Shown here in pieces: positions 1-5,867 of a DNA stretch of 16,599 bases (position 1 is its first letter; every line of letters begins with the position of its first letter). The stretch is taken from NCBI GenBank assembly GCA_003241215.1, contig QFOL01000056.1, positions 1-16,599 on the forward strand, written 5' to 3'. This DNA is from Agrobacterium fabrum (GTDB taxonomy: Bacteria > Pseudomonadota > Alphaproteobacteria > Rhizobiales > Rhizobiaceae). The position numbers were made by a program, and so were the translations under genes. Under the pieces are notes generated by a model. It was not told where the DNA came from and did not search any database. It worked only from the letters and a program-made list of their open reading frames with translations.

Positions 1-46
1 GGTCGTCGCCATGCGCGTCGTGATGTGCGTGTGCTTCGGAACTCAT
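1..46 (-). CDS. cyoD: Cytochrome bo3 ubiquinol oxidase subunit IV, N-terminal fragment
   Basis: Only the first 15 codons are inside the window; the gene runs off the left edge. The ATG (46-44) overlaps the cyoC stop by one base (TGATG), which fits translational coupling. The visible peptide is MSSEAHAHHDAHGDD, a His-rich soluble N-terminus of the kind seen on alphaproteobacterial CyoD. No membrane helix is visible yet. CyoD is a small subunit of the bo3 quinol oxidase that helps assemble the heme-copper subunit. The call rests mainly on operon position (after cyoC) and this N-terminus. Confidence 0.8.
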   Translation of the reverse strand, partial: MSSEAHAHHDAHGDD

Positions 47-672
47 CAAAGAACTCCCATGAGGTAAACGAAGGAGAAGACGCCGATCCAGATGACGTCA
101 AGGAAGTGCCAGAACATTGAAAGGCACATCAGGCGGCGCTTGTTTGCCGCGATCAGGCCGTGCTTTCCGACCTGGAACATCAGCGTGACGAGCCAGATGA
201 TGCCGAAGGTGACGTGCAGACCGTGCGTGCCGACCAGCGCGAAGAAAGCGGACAGGAAGGCCGAACGCTGCGGGCCTGCACCTTCGGCGATCAGGTGGTA
301 GAACTCGTAAAGTTCGACGGCGAGGAAGGCGAGGCCGAAGAGGCCGGTGACGCCGAGCCATATGAGCGTCGCCTTCACCTTCTGCTTTTCCATTTCCAGC
401 ATGGCGAAGCCATAGGTGATGGAGGAAAAGAGCAGGAAGCCGGTATTGATCGCCACCAGCTTGAGGTCAAACAGGTCGGCGCCCGAAGGACCGGCCGCAT
501 AGTTGCGGCCGACAACGGCATAGGTGGCAAACAGCGTCGCGAAGATGAGGCAGTCGCTCATCAGGTAGAGCCAGAAACCCAGCGAGGTGCCGTTTTCCGG
601 GTGGTGGTCTTCCTTCAGGTAGAAGACCGGTGGTTCAGCGCCGTCGACGCCTTGTGCAGGTGTATGAGCCAT
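46..672 (-). CDS. cyoC: Cytochrome bo3 ubiquinol oxidase subunit III
   Basis: The 208-residue product is close to the usual CyoC length (about 204 in E. coli). It belongs to the heme-copper oxidase subunit III family, an integral membrane subunit with no redox centre. After a soluble N-terminus of about 25 residues there are five hydrophobic segments: around FWLYLMSDCLIFATLFATY, the INTGFLLFSSITYGF region, the segment around LIWLGVTGLFGLAFLAVEL, a fourth with GTHGLHVTFGIIWLV, and the C-terminal FWHFLDVIWIGVFSFVYL. The motifs HGLHVTFG and WHFLDVIW are typical of the family. The ATG lies 6 bases after the cyoB stop, with only a weak purine-rich site, so translation is probably coupled to cyoB. 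It is the third gene of the cyo operon. Confidence 0.96.
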   Translation of the reverse strand: MAHTPAQGVDGAEPPVFYLKEDHHPENGTSLGFWLYLMSDCLIFATLFATYAVVGRNYAAGPSGADLFDLKLVAINTGFLLFSSITYGFAMLEMEKQKVKATLIWLGVTGLFGLAFLAVELYEFYHLIAEGAGPQRSAFLSAFFALVGTHGLHVTFGIIWLVTLMFQVGKHGLIAANKRRLMCLSMFWHFLDVIWIGVFSFVYLMGVL

Positions 673-678
673 ATTCCG

Positions 679-2682
679 TTACGCCTGTTCCGCGAGCAGC
701 TTCGTACGTTCCGCTTCGACCGTCGAAACGTCGGAAGCCGGAATGTAATAATCGCGATTGTAGTTGAAGGTATGGGCGATCGAGACCGCGATGATGGCGA
801 GCATGGAGAGAGCTGCAAGCCACCAGATGTGCCACACCAGCGCGAAACCGAGCACCACGCTGATGGCGCTGATGATCACGCCCGCACCGGTGTTTTTCGG
901 CATATGGATCGGGATGTAACCTTCAAGCGGACGGACATAACCGCGCTTCTTCATATCCGCCCAGGCGTCGACATCATGGATAACAGGCGTGAAGGCGAAG
1001 TTATAGGCGGGCGGCGGCGAAGACGTCGACCATTCCAGCGTGCGGCCATTGTAGGGGTCGCCGGTCACGTCACGCAGCTGGTCGCGCTTGAGGAAGCTGA
1101 CGATGAGCTGGATGACGAAGGAGGCGATGCCGAGCGCGATCAGGAAGGCGCCGAAGGCCGCGATCACGAACCAGATCTGCAGCGAGGTGTCCTCGAACTG
1201 GCTGATACGGCGGGTCACGCCCATCAGGCCGAGAATATAGAGCGGCATGAAGGCGAAATAGAAGCCGATGAACCAGAACCAGAAGGACAGCTTGCCCCAG
1301 AAAGGATCGAGGCGGTAACCGAAGGCCTTCGGGAACCAGTAGACGATACCGGCAAGCACACCGAACACGACGCCACCGATGATGGTGTTGTGGAAGTGGG
1401 CGATGAGGAACAGCGAGTTGTGCAGCACGAAGTCCGCCGGCGGAACGGCGAGAAGAACGCCGGTCATGCCACCGATGACGAAGGTGATCATGAAGCCGAT
1501 CGTCCACAGCATAGGGACGTCGAACTTGATGCGGCCCTTATACATGGTGAAGAGCCAGTTGAAGATCTTGGCACCCGTCGGGATCGAGATGATCATCGTG
1601 GTGATGCCGAAGAAAGCGTTGACGCTTGCGCCGGAACCCATGGTGAAGAAGTGGTGCAGCCAGACGATGTAGGCGAGGATGGTGATGACGCCCGTGGCGT
1701 AAACCATCGAGGCATAACCGAAGAGGCGCTTGTTGGAGAAGGTCGAGACGATTTCCGAAAAGACGCCGAAGGCCGGCAGCACCAGAATGTAAACTTCAGG
1801 ATGGCCCCAGATCCAGATGAGGTTGACATACATCATCGGATTGCCGCCGAGATCGTTGGTGAAGAAATTCGTACCAACGTAGCGGTCGAGGGTGAGAAGG
1901 GCGAGCGTGCCGGTCAGGATCGGGAACGAGGCCACGATCAGGATGTTCGAACACAGCGAGGTCCAGACGAAGATCGGCAGGCGCATCATGGTCATGCCAG
2001 GCGCGCGCATCTTGATGATCGTCACGATCAGGTTGATACCCGATAGCGTCGTTCCCACCCCGGCGATCTGCAGACCCCAGATGTAATAGTCGACCCCGAC
2101 CCCCGGGCTGCCGTCGATGCCGGAAAGCGGCGGATAAGCGAGCCAGCCGGTCTGCGCATATTCACCCACGAACAGCGAGATCATGGTGATGACGGCGCCG
2201 GCCGTGGTCATCCAGAAGGAGAAGTTGTTGAGGAAGGGGAAGGAAACGTCGCGGGCGCCGATCTGCAGCGGCACAACGAAGTTCATGAGACCCGTGATCA
2301 TCGGCATGGCCATGAAGAAGATCATGATGACGCCATGGGCCGTGAAAATCTGGTCGTAATGGTTCGGCGGAAGGTAACCTTCCGATCCGCCCGACGCGAT
2401 CGCCTGCTGGACGCGCATCATGATCGCGTCGGCAAAGCCGCGCAGCAGCATGACGAGCGCCAGAATGATGTACATGATACCGATCTTCTTGTGATCGATG
2501 CTCGTGAGCCATTCATTCCAGAGATAGCCCCAGAGACGGAAATAGGTGAGGGCGCCGACGACGGCGAGGCCGCCCAGAGCCACGGCCGCGAAGGTGACGA
2601 CCAGAATGGGCTCGTGAAGCGGGATGGACTCCCATGTCAGCTTCCCGAACAGGAACGACGTTTGATCGGAATTGACGATCAT
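679..2682 (-). CDS. cyoB: Cytochrome bo3 ubiquinol oxidase subunit I
   Basis: The catalytic subunit reduces O2 to water with electrons from ubiquinol and pumps protons across the inner membrane. Its 667 residues match the usual length of about 663. All metal ligands are present: His116 and His431 for low-spin heme b, His429 for heme o3, and His294, His343 and His344 for CuB, with Tyr298 of the HPEVY motif for the Cys/His-Tyr type cross-link. These are the E. coli positions plus ten. The quinol-site residues also align with E. coli (Arg81, Asp85, His108, Gln111), which supports a quinol rather than a cytochrome c oxidase. The start is firm: AAGAGG lies 6 bases before the ATG. The gene sits between cyoA and cyoC. 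Confidence 0.98.
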   Translation of the reverse strand: MIVNSDQTSFLFGKLTWESIPLHEPILVVTFAAVALGGLAVVGALTYFRLWGYLWNEWLTSIDHKKIGIMYIILALVMLLRGFADAIMMRVQQAIASGGSEGYLPPNHYDQIFTAHGVIMIFFMAMPMITGLMNFVVPLQIGARDVSFPFLNNFSFWMTTAGAVITMISLFVGEYAQTGWLAYPPLSGIDGSPGVGVDYYIWGLQIAGVGTTLSGINLIVTIIKMRAPGMTMMRLPIFVWTSLCSNILIVASFPILTGTLALLTLDRYVGTNFFTNDLGGNPMMYVNLIWIWGHPEVYILVLPAFGVFSEIVSTFSNKRLFGYASMVYATGVITILAYIVWLHHFFTMGSGASVNAFFGITTMIISIPTGAKIFNWLFTMYKGRIKFDVPMLWTIGFMITFVIGGMTGVLLAVPPADFVLHNSLFLIAHFHNTIIGGVVFGVLAGIVYWFPKAFGYRLDPFWGKLSFWFWFIGFYFAFMPLYILGLMGVTRRISQFEDTSLQIWFVIAAFGAFLIALGIASFVIQLIVSFLKRDQLRDVTGDPYNGRTLEWSTSSPPPAYNFAFTPVIHDVDAWADMKKRGYVRPLEGYIPIHMPKNTGAGVIISAISVVLGFALVWHIWWLAALSMLAIIAVSIAHTFNYNRDYYIPASDVSTVEAERTKLLAEQA

Positions 2683-2714
2683 TTTTAGCCTCTTGCGATT
2701 CTAAGACATAAGAT

Positions 2715-2737
2715 CGGCGCAGCCATTGGCCGCGCCG
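2715..2737 (-). repeat. Intercistronic inverted repeat between cyoA and cyoB
   Basis: Six-base arms CGGCGC and GCGCCG flank an 11-base loop in the 76-base gap between cyoA and cyoB. No T-run follows on the minus strand, so it is not an intrinsic terminator. A hairpin here could stabilise or punctuate the cyo mRNA. That role is an inference. Confidence 0.4.
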
Positions 2738-2758
2738 CATAATGCCGGGACGTATCCG

Positions 2759-3832
2759 TCAGCCAGCGACTTGTTTCGTTTCCGGCAGCGCCGCGGGTTC
2801 GAAAGTCTGACCTTCGATCGCAGCCGGAGTGGATTGGGGACCGCTGGCGACGCCATAGGGCGCAAGCGGCGTACAGACGACGGAGTTCAGCGCCTTGGCG
2901 ATGTCGATGCCTTCCTTGCCGCCGCCGCCCTTGGCGTCGATATGCATCATGTCGCGCATGCAGAGCTTGTTGGGCTCGACGCAGCGGTTGAGGATGGCGT
3001 TGTAGAGTTCCGGGTCGACAGAGGCGAAATATTGCACCGGCTCGCGCTCGGATGGCTTGGCAAACTCAAGATATTCCTGCCTGCCGAAGCCCTTGCCGCC
3101 CTCTTTTGCCTTGGCCACCCACTGGTCGAAGCCCTGCTGGCTGAGGCCATGGAACTTGAAGCGCATATGCGAGAAGCCGGGGCCGGAGAAGTTGGCCGAG
3201 AAGCCGTCATAGACGCCTTCCTTGTTGATAACCGCGTGCAGCTTGGTCTGCATGCCGCCCATGGCGTAGATCTGGCCGGCGAGTGCGGGAACGAAGAAGG
3301 AGTTCATCGCGGTCGTGCCGGTGATCTTGAAATTGATCGGAACATCGACCGGCGCGGCGAATTCATTGACGCTGCCGATGCCAAGTTCGGGATAGAAGAA
3401 CAGCCACTTCCAGTCCATGGCCACCACTTCGACCGTGATCGGCCTGGTTTCGGCGGTCACCTGACGGTTCTCGTCGATCCGCTCCAGCGGGCGATAGGGA
3501 TCGAGACGGTGGGTGGAAATCCAGGTCACCGTGCCGAGCATCAGAATGATGGCGACGGGAGCCGACCAGATCACCATTTCAAGGCGCGTGGAGTGATGCC
3601 ATTCGGGATCGTAATCCTCAGCCTTGGCCGATTCGCGATACTTCCACGCGAAGAAAAGCGTCAGGACAATGACGGGAACGATGATCAGCAGCATCAGAAC
3701 CGTGGACGTGATGATGAGATCGCGCTGCTGGATGGCGACGTCGCCCGAAGGATTCATGACCACGAGGTTACAGCCGCTGAGCAGCAGCAATACCGGAATA
3801 GCCAGAAGGGCGGATGGGATTTTTTTGATCAT
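2759..3832 (-). CDS. cyoA: Cytochrome bo3 ubiquinol oxidase subunit II, lipoprotein
   Basis: CyoA is the membrane-anchored, periplasm-facing subunit II of the quinol oxidase. I start it at the ATG at 3832 (357 residues). The peptide from there is a classic lipoprotein signal: basic MIKK, a hydrophobic stretch, then the lipobox LLSGC with Cys21 as lipidation site. The ORF extends upstream to 3892, but that ATG has no ribosome binding site and would bury the signal peptide. Two further membrane helices follow the lipobox, then a cupredoxin-like domain with family motifs such as GQIYAMGGMQTKLH and SGPGFSHMRFKFHG. The CuA cysteines of cytochrome c oxidases are absent from that domain, as expected for a quinol oxidase. 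The tail of about 80 residues is longer than in E. coli (315 residues in all) and is Gly/Pro/Ala rich at the end. First gene of the operon. Confidence 0.95.
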   Translation of the reverse strand: MIKKIPSALLAIPVLLLLSGCNLVVMNPSGDVAIQQRDLIITSTVLMLLIIVPVIVLTLFFAWKYRESAKAEDYDPEWHHSTRLEMVIWSAPVAIILMLGTVTWISTHRLDPYRPLERIDENRQVTAETRPITVEVVAMDWKWLFFYPELGIGSVNEFAAPVDVPINFKITGTTAMNSFFVPALAGQIYAMGGMQTKLHAVINKEGVYDGFSANFSGPGFSHMRFKFHGLSQQGFDQWVAKAKEGGKGFGRQEYLEFAKPSEREPVQYFASVDPELYNAILNRCVEPNKLCMRDMMHIDAKGGGGKEGIDIAKALNSVVCTPLAPYGVASGPQSTPAAIEGQTFEPAALPETKQVAG

Positions 3833-3901
3833 GCGCACGTTCTCTGAACTCGTACAGTTTGGATTATGCCGCGAATAATTGCCGAACATCATTTTTCAAA
3901 T

Positions 3902-3916
3902 GAGGTATATTGTCGC
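3902..3916 (+). promoter_or_regulatory. Possible RegA/ActR/RegR-type response regulator box
   Basis: The 15-mer GAGGTATATTGTCGC matches 9 of the 11 fixed positions of the RegR-box consensus as I recall it, GNGRCRTTNNGNCGC. RegA-family regulators (ActR in rhizobia) control terminal oxidases in alphaproteobacteria, so the position upstream of cyoA makes sense. The match is degenerate and unaided, so confidence is low. Confidence 0.3.
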
Positions 3917-3943
3917 GGTGCAGCGAAACCTTCGCGATGCACC
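3917..3943. repeat. Strong dyad in the cyoA upstream region
   Basis: GGTGCA plus GCGAA pairs with TTCGC plus TGCACC around a 3-base loop, with a 2-base bulge (GA) on one arm, giving 11 paired positions. If cyo transcription starts at or above 3980, the element lies in the cyoA 5' leader as an RNA hairpin; otherwise it may be an operator. There is no adjacent T-run, so it is not a terminator. Confidence 0.5.
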
Positions 3944-3983
3944 ATGTAACGGGCAGAGCTACGTTTGAAGGCGGAGCGGCTGC

Positions 3984-4011
3984 ATTATCGCATAGCCCGC
4001 CGGCTGAGCAA
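3984..4011 (-). promoter_or_regulatory. cyoA: Candidate cyo operon promoter
   Basis: On the minus strand TTGCTC is followed after 16 bases by GATAAT. This is a moderate match to -35/-10 boxes and would leave a leader of about 145 bases before cyoA. No better pair was found by eye between here and the start codon. Confidence 0.3.
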
Positions 4012-4031
4012 GTCTTTCTGTCAAACTTCAA

Positions 4032-4060
4032 TTGACGTTACGTAGGGTGCGTGTGACAAT
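4032..4060 (+). promoter_or_regulatory. Candidate promoter of the MFS transporter gene
   Basis: TTGACG is followed after exactly 17 bases by GACAAT: five of six and four of six matches to the sigma70 boxes at ideal spacing. Transcription would start near 4067, about 70 bases before the ATG. Confidence 0.5.
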
Positions 4061-4102
4061 CCGTCGCATCGTAACGCAACGGATGAGGAGCCCGCGCGTT
4101 AC
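4035..4102. repeat. Three CGTTAC motifs in two orientations around the MFS promoter
   Basis: ACGTTACGT lies at 4035-4043, overlapping the promoter. Its complement form CGTAACGC is at 4070-4077, and GCGTTAC is at 4096-4102. The second and third form a 7-base inverted repeat. Such spaced copies can be operator half-sites, but no known regulator is assigned. Confidence 0.35.
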
Positions 4103-4137
4103 AGGAAATGGTTCGTCCATGACGCAGGAGGGATATT

Positions 4138-5460
4138 ATGAGTTATACGAATGCTGCTCCATCCTTTGGGCAGGCGCCGGAGGCAAATGGGGCTGGTCCC
4201 GTCAGGGTCGATCCGGATCGCATCACGATTGCGGTCATTCTTGCGAGAATGACGGAATTCTTTGACTTTTTCATCTATGCCATCGCCTCCGCGCTCGTTT
4301 TTCCGCATGTCTTCTTTTCCTTCGTCGATCCCCTGACGGCCACGCTTTATTCCTTCGCGGTGTTCTCGCTGGCCTTTATCGCAAGGCCGATCGGCTCGCT
4401 GATCTTCCTCCAGATCGATCGAAAATTCGGCCGCGCCGTCAAGCTGATGGCGGCTCTCTTCACGCTCTGTGGCTCCACCATGGCGATCAGCTTTCTTCCG
4501 TCTTACGCGGATGCCGGCATGCTCGCTCCCTGTCTTCTGGCGGTGTTCCGCATCGGCCAGGGCCTTGGGCTCGGCGGTGCATGGGACGGCCTTGTTTCGC
4601 TGCTCGCGATGAACGCGCCGCAAAAGCAGCGCGGCTGGTACGCCATGATGCCGCAGATCGGTGCGGCCATGGGCTTCGGCCTCGCCAGCGCCTTCTTCAT
4701 CGTCTTCGTGACGCAGCTTTCCAATGCGGAATTCCTCGCCTGGGGCTGGCGTTTCCCGTTCTTCGTGGCGCTGGCGCTCAATGTTCTCGCGCTTTTCGCC
4801 CGCCTGCGCATGATCGTGACGCCGGAATTCCAGGCGATGCTGGAGCAGCATGAGCTGGAACCGCGGCCCATGTTCCAAATGCTGCGTTCGCAGTTTCCGG
4901 TGGTCGTCACCGGCGCTTTCGTGCCGCTGGCAAGTTTTGCACTCTTCCATCTCGTCACGGTCTTTCCGCTGAGCTGGGTTTCGCTCAACACCAACCAGCG
5001 TGTCTCGGACTTCCTGTTTGTACAATTCGTCAGCGCTATCATCGCCGGCGGCATGATCGTGATATCAGGCATTCTGGCCGACAGGATAGGGCGACGGAAG
5101 CTTCTGGCCATCGCGGCCGCGCTGATCGGCCTCTTCAGCCTCGTGGCGCCGGTTCTCCTGAATTCGGGCGATATCGGCCGCTATCTCTTCGTCCTGATCG
5201 GCTTCTCGTTGCTGGGCCTGTCCTTTGGCCAGGCGGGCGGTGCGCTCGCCTCCCGCTTCAGCCGTGAATACCGCTATACCGGCGCATCGCTCACCTCGGA
5301 TATTTCGTGGCTGATCGGCGCCGGTTTCGCACCGCTCGTCGCCCTCGGATTTTCGTCCAAATTCGGCCTTTTCGCGGTCGGCATTTACCTGATGTCAGGC
5401 GCGCTCTGCACGCTGATCGCCCTCTGGTTCAGCCGAACGCTGGACATGCCATCGGAGTGA
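4138..5460 (+). CDS. MFS transporter, MHS (metabolite:H+ symporter) type
   Basis: A 440-residue polytopic inner-membrane protein with about 12 hydrophobic segments, the normal length for the family. The start is firm: AGGAGGG at 4126-4132 precedes the ATG by 5-6 bases. Helix 1 carries RMTEFFDFFIYAIASA, similar to the E-W-Y-D-F motif of MHS proteins such as ProP, ShiA and KgtP. RPIGSLIFLQIDRKFGR (residues 83-99) and GILADRIGRRKLL (311-323) are the two loop 2-3 / 8-9 MFS signatures; the first is degenerate because the usual G-D-R is Q-I-D-R. The substrate cannot be read from the sequence; organic acids and other small metabolites are typical. It is transcribed divergently from cyo, so shared control is possible. 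A strong terminator follows. Confidence 0.85.
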   Translation: MSYTNAAPSFGQAPEANGAGPVRVDPDRITIAVILARMTEFFDFFIYAIASALVFPHVFFSFVDPLTATLYSFAVFSLAFIARPIGSLIFLQIDRKFGRAVKLMAALFTLCGSTMAISFLPSYADAGMLAPCLLAVFRIGQGLGLGGAWDGLVSLLAMNAPQKQRGWYAMMPQIGAAMGFGLASAFFIVFVTQLSNAEFLAWGWRFPFFVALALNVLALFARLRMIVTPEFQAMLEQHELEPRPMFQMLRSQFPVVVTGAFVPLASFALFHLVTVFPLSWVSLNTNQRVSDFLFVQFVSAIIAGGMIVISGILADRIGRRKLLAIAAALIGLFSLVAPVLLNSGDIGRYLFVLIGFSLLGLSFGQAGGALASRFSREYRYTGASLTSDISWLIGAGFAPLVALGFSSKFGLFAVGIYLMSGALCTLIALWFSRTLDMPSE

Positions 5461-5492
5461 TCTGGGTAATTTAACAATCCTTGCAGCCATCG

Positions 5493-5535
5493 CGCCGCGG
5501 AATCCTGTCGGATTTCGCGGCGTTTTTGTTTTTTT
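5493..5535 (+). terminator. Intrinsic terminator of the MFS transporter gene
   Basis: CGCCGCGGAATCC pairs with GGATTTCGCGGCG over a TGTC loop (13 pairs, one G-T wobble). The run TTTTTGTTTTTTTATT follows at once. It lies 35 bases after the transporter stop and insulates it from the leader that follows. Confidence 0.93.
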
Positions 5536-5558
5536 ATTGCGTCGGGCCGATTTTAATC

Positions 5559-5587
5559 TTGACTCGATGGATCATGAAATATTATGT
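5559..5587 (+). promoter_or_regulatory. Candidate promoter for the glutamate-synthase-like operon
   Basis: TTGACT at 5559-5564 is followed after 17 bases by TTATGT, or after 15 bases by TATTAT (5580-5585). The -35 is good and the -10 is ambiguous. The -10 area coincides with a dyad, which is a normal place for an operator. Confidence 0.4.
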
Positions 5588-5615
5588 AAGCAATACTGAC
5601 ATAATTTAGCATGTC
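5581..5615. promoter_or_regulatory. Overlapping dyads with T-N11-A form, possible LysR-type operator
   Basis: ATTATGT (5581-5587) and ACATAAT (5599-5605) are perfect 7-base arms around 11 bases, the T-N11-A pattern bound by LysR-type regulators. The right arm overlaps a second dyad, GACAT (5598-5602) with ATGTC (5611-5615), so there are three ATGT/ACAT half-sites. The overlap with the candidate -10 would suit repression or activator-dependent control. No regulator gene lies nearby. Confidence 0.45.
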
Positions 5616-5649
5616 TCACCGCTGGGAAAACCGGCCTTCAGGGAACGCG

Positions 5650-5748
5650 ATGCGAACGACGACGATCATTATTTGCGAAAAAGCGGCCGTCGCCGCCAAG
5701 CCGTTTGACGGCCGCAAAACGACCGTTCGCGCCATTAAACGCCGATAA
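5650..5748 (+). CDS. Small ORF, 32 codons; candidate leader peptide
   Basis: The ATG at 5650 is preceded by AGGGA with 5-base spacing, a good ribosome binding site. The ORF ends in TAA at 5748. The peptide opens MRTTTIIIC, with three Thr then three Ile codons, and continues as a basic, Ala- and Lys/Arg-rich chain ending KRR. A block of repeated amino-acid codons near the start of a short ORF that precedes a biosynthetic operon resembles attenuator leader peptides (compare the Thr/Ile-rich thr leader of E. coli). A 9-base stem (GCGGCCGTC with GACGGCCGC, 5683-5715) lies inside its coding region. It is in another frame from the downstream gene, about 119 bases away. No typical U-run terminator follows, so classic attenuation is not proven. 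It could also be chance or an independent small protein. Confidence 0.45.
   Translation: MRTTTIIICEKAAVAAKPFDGRKTTVRAIKRR
5683..5715. repeat. Nine-base inverted repeat inside the small ORF
   Basis: GCGGCCGTC (5683-5691) and GACGGCCGC (5707-5715) are perfect complements with a 15-base loop. As RNA this would be a very stable hairpin that translating ribosomes would open. A-runs flank it on the plus strand, so on the minus strand it would look like a terminator, but no minus-strand gene lies there. Confidence 0.55.
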
Positions 5749-5776
5749 GCAGAAAAAAGAGGAGCAGCCAGGTCGC

Positions 5777-5814
5777 CTGCGGCTCCGCCCGCAGAGTGCC
5801 GGCTGACGCGCCGG
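5777..5814 (+). repeat. Two short hairpins in the leader
   Basis: CTGCGG/CCGCAG (5777-5782 with 5789-5794, loop 6) is followed by CCGGC/GCCGG (5799-5803 with 5810-5814, loop 6). Neither has a U-run. They lie between the small ORF and the start of the glutamate-synthase-like gene and could be part of a leader structure. Confidence 0.35.
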
Positions 5815-5867
5815 ATTTCGGGAAAGAGGGTGACGCCGCGCGAAATGCGCAACGAGAGGAGAGTGCC

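Larger units (their letters stand above)
3833..4137. other. Divergent cyoA / MFS intergenic region
   Basis: About 305 bases lie between the cyoA start and the start of the plus-strand transporter. The region holds a good sigma70-like promoter for the transporter, a weaker one for cyo, a strong dyad at 3917-3943, a possible RegA/ActR-type box and three copies of a CGTTAC motif. I see no gene in it. A 77-codon ORF at 4032-4265 overlaps the transporter start out of frame and has no coding character. Confidence 0.7.
5461..5867 (+). other. Intergenic and leader region before the glutamate-synthase-like gene
   Basis: These 407 bases contain the terminator of the transporter gene (5493-5535), a candidate promoter (5559-5587), overlapping dyads (5581-5615), a 32-codon small ORF with a good ribosome binding site (5650-5748), a purine-rich stretch (about 5750-5768) and two short hairpins (5777-5814). 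The length and density of structure suggest a regulated 5' leader of roughly 280 bases for the downstream operon. Confidence 0.6.

Noticed and set aside
160..2046. 628-codon plus-strand ORF opposite cyoB and cyoC
   Set aside because: The translation is Arg/Asp/Glu/His rich without any domain and lies wholly antisense to two confirmed oxidase genes; such frames stay open by codon bias in GC-rich DNA.
2726..3847. 373-codon plus-strand ORF opposite cyoA
   Set aside because: Antisense shadow; cyoA has a lipobox and family motifs on the other strand.
4032..4265. 77-codon plus-strand ORF overlapping the transporter start
   Set aside because: No ribosome binding site, out of frame with the transporter, and it covers the promoter.
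4099..5025. 308-codon minus-strand ORF opposite the MFS gene
   Set aside because: Highly charged composition, no domain, antisense to a gene with a strong ribosome site and membrane helices.
5683..5715. Minus-strand intrinsic terminator
   Set aside because: The stem and T-run fit, but no minus-strand gene ends here; it is more likely a leader hairpin on the plus strand.
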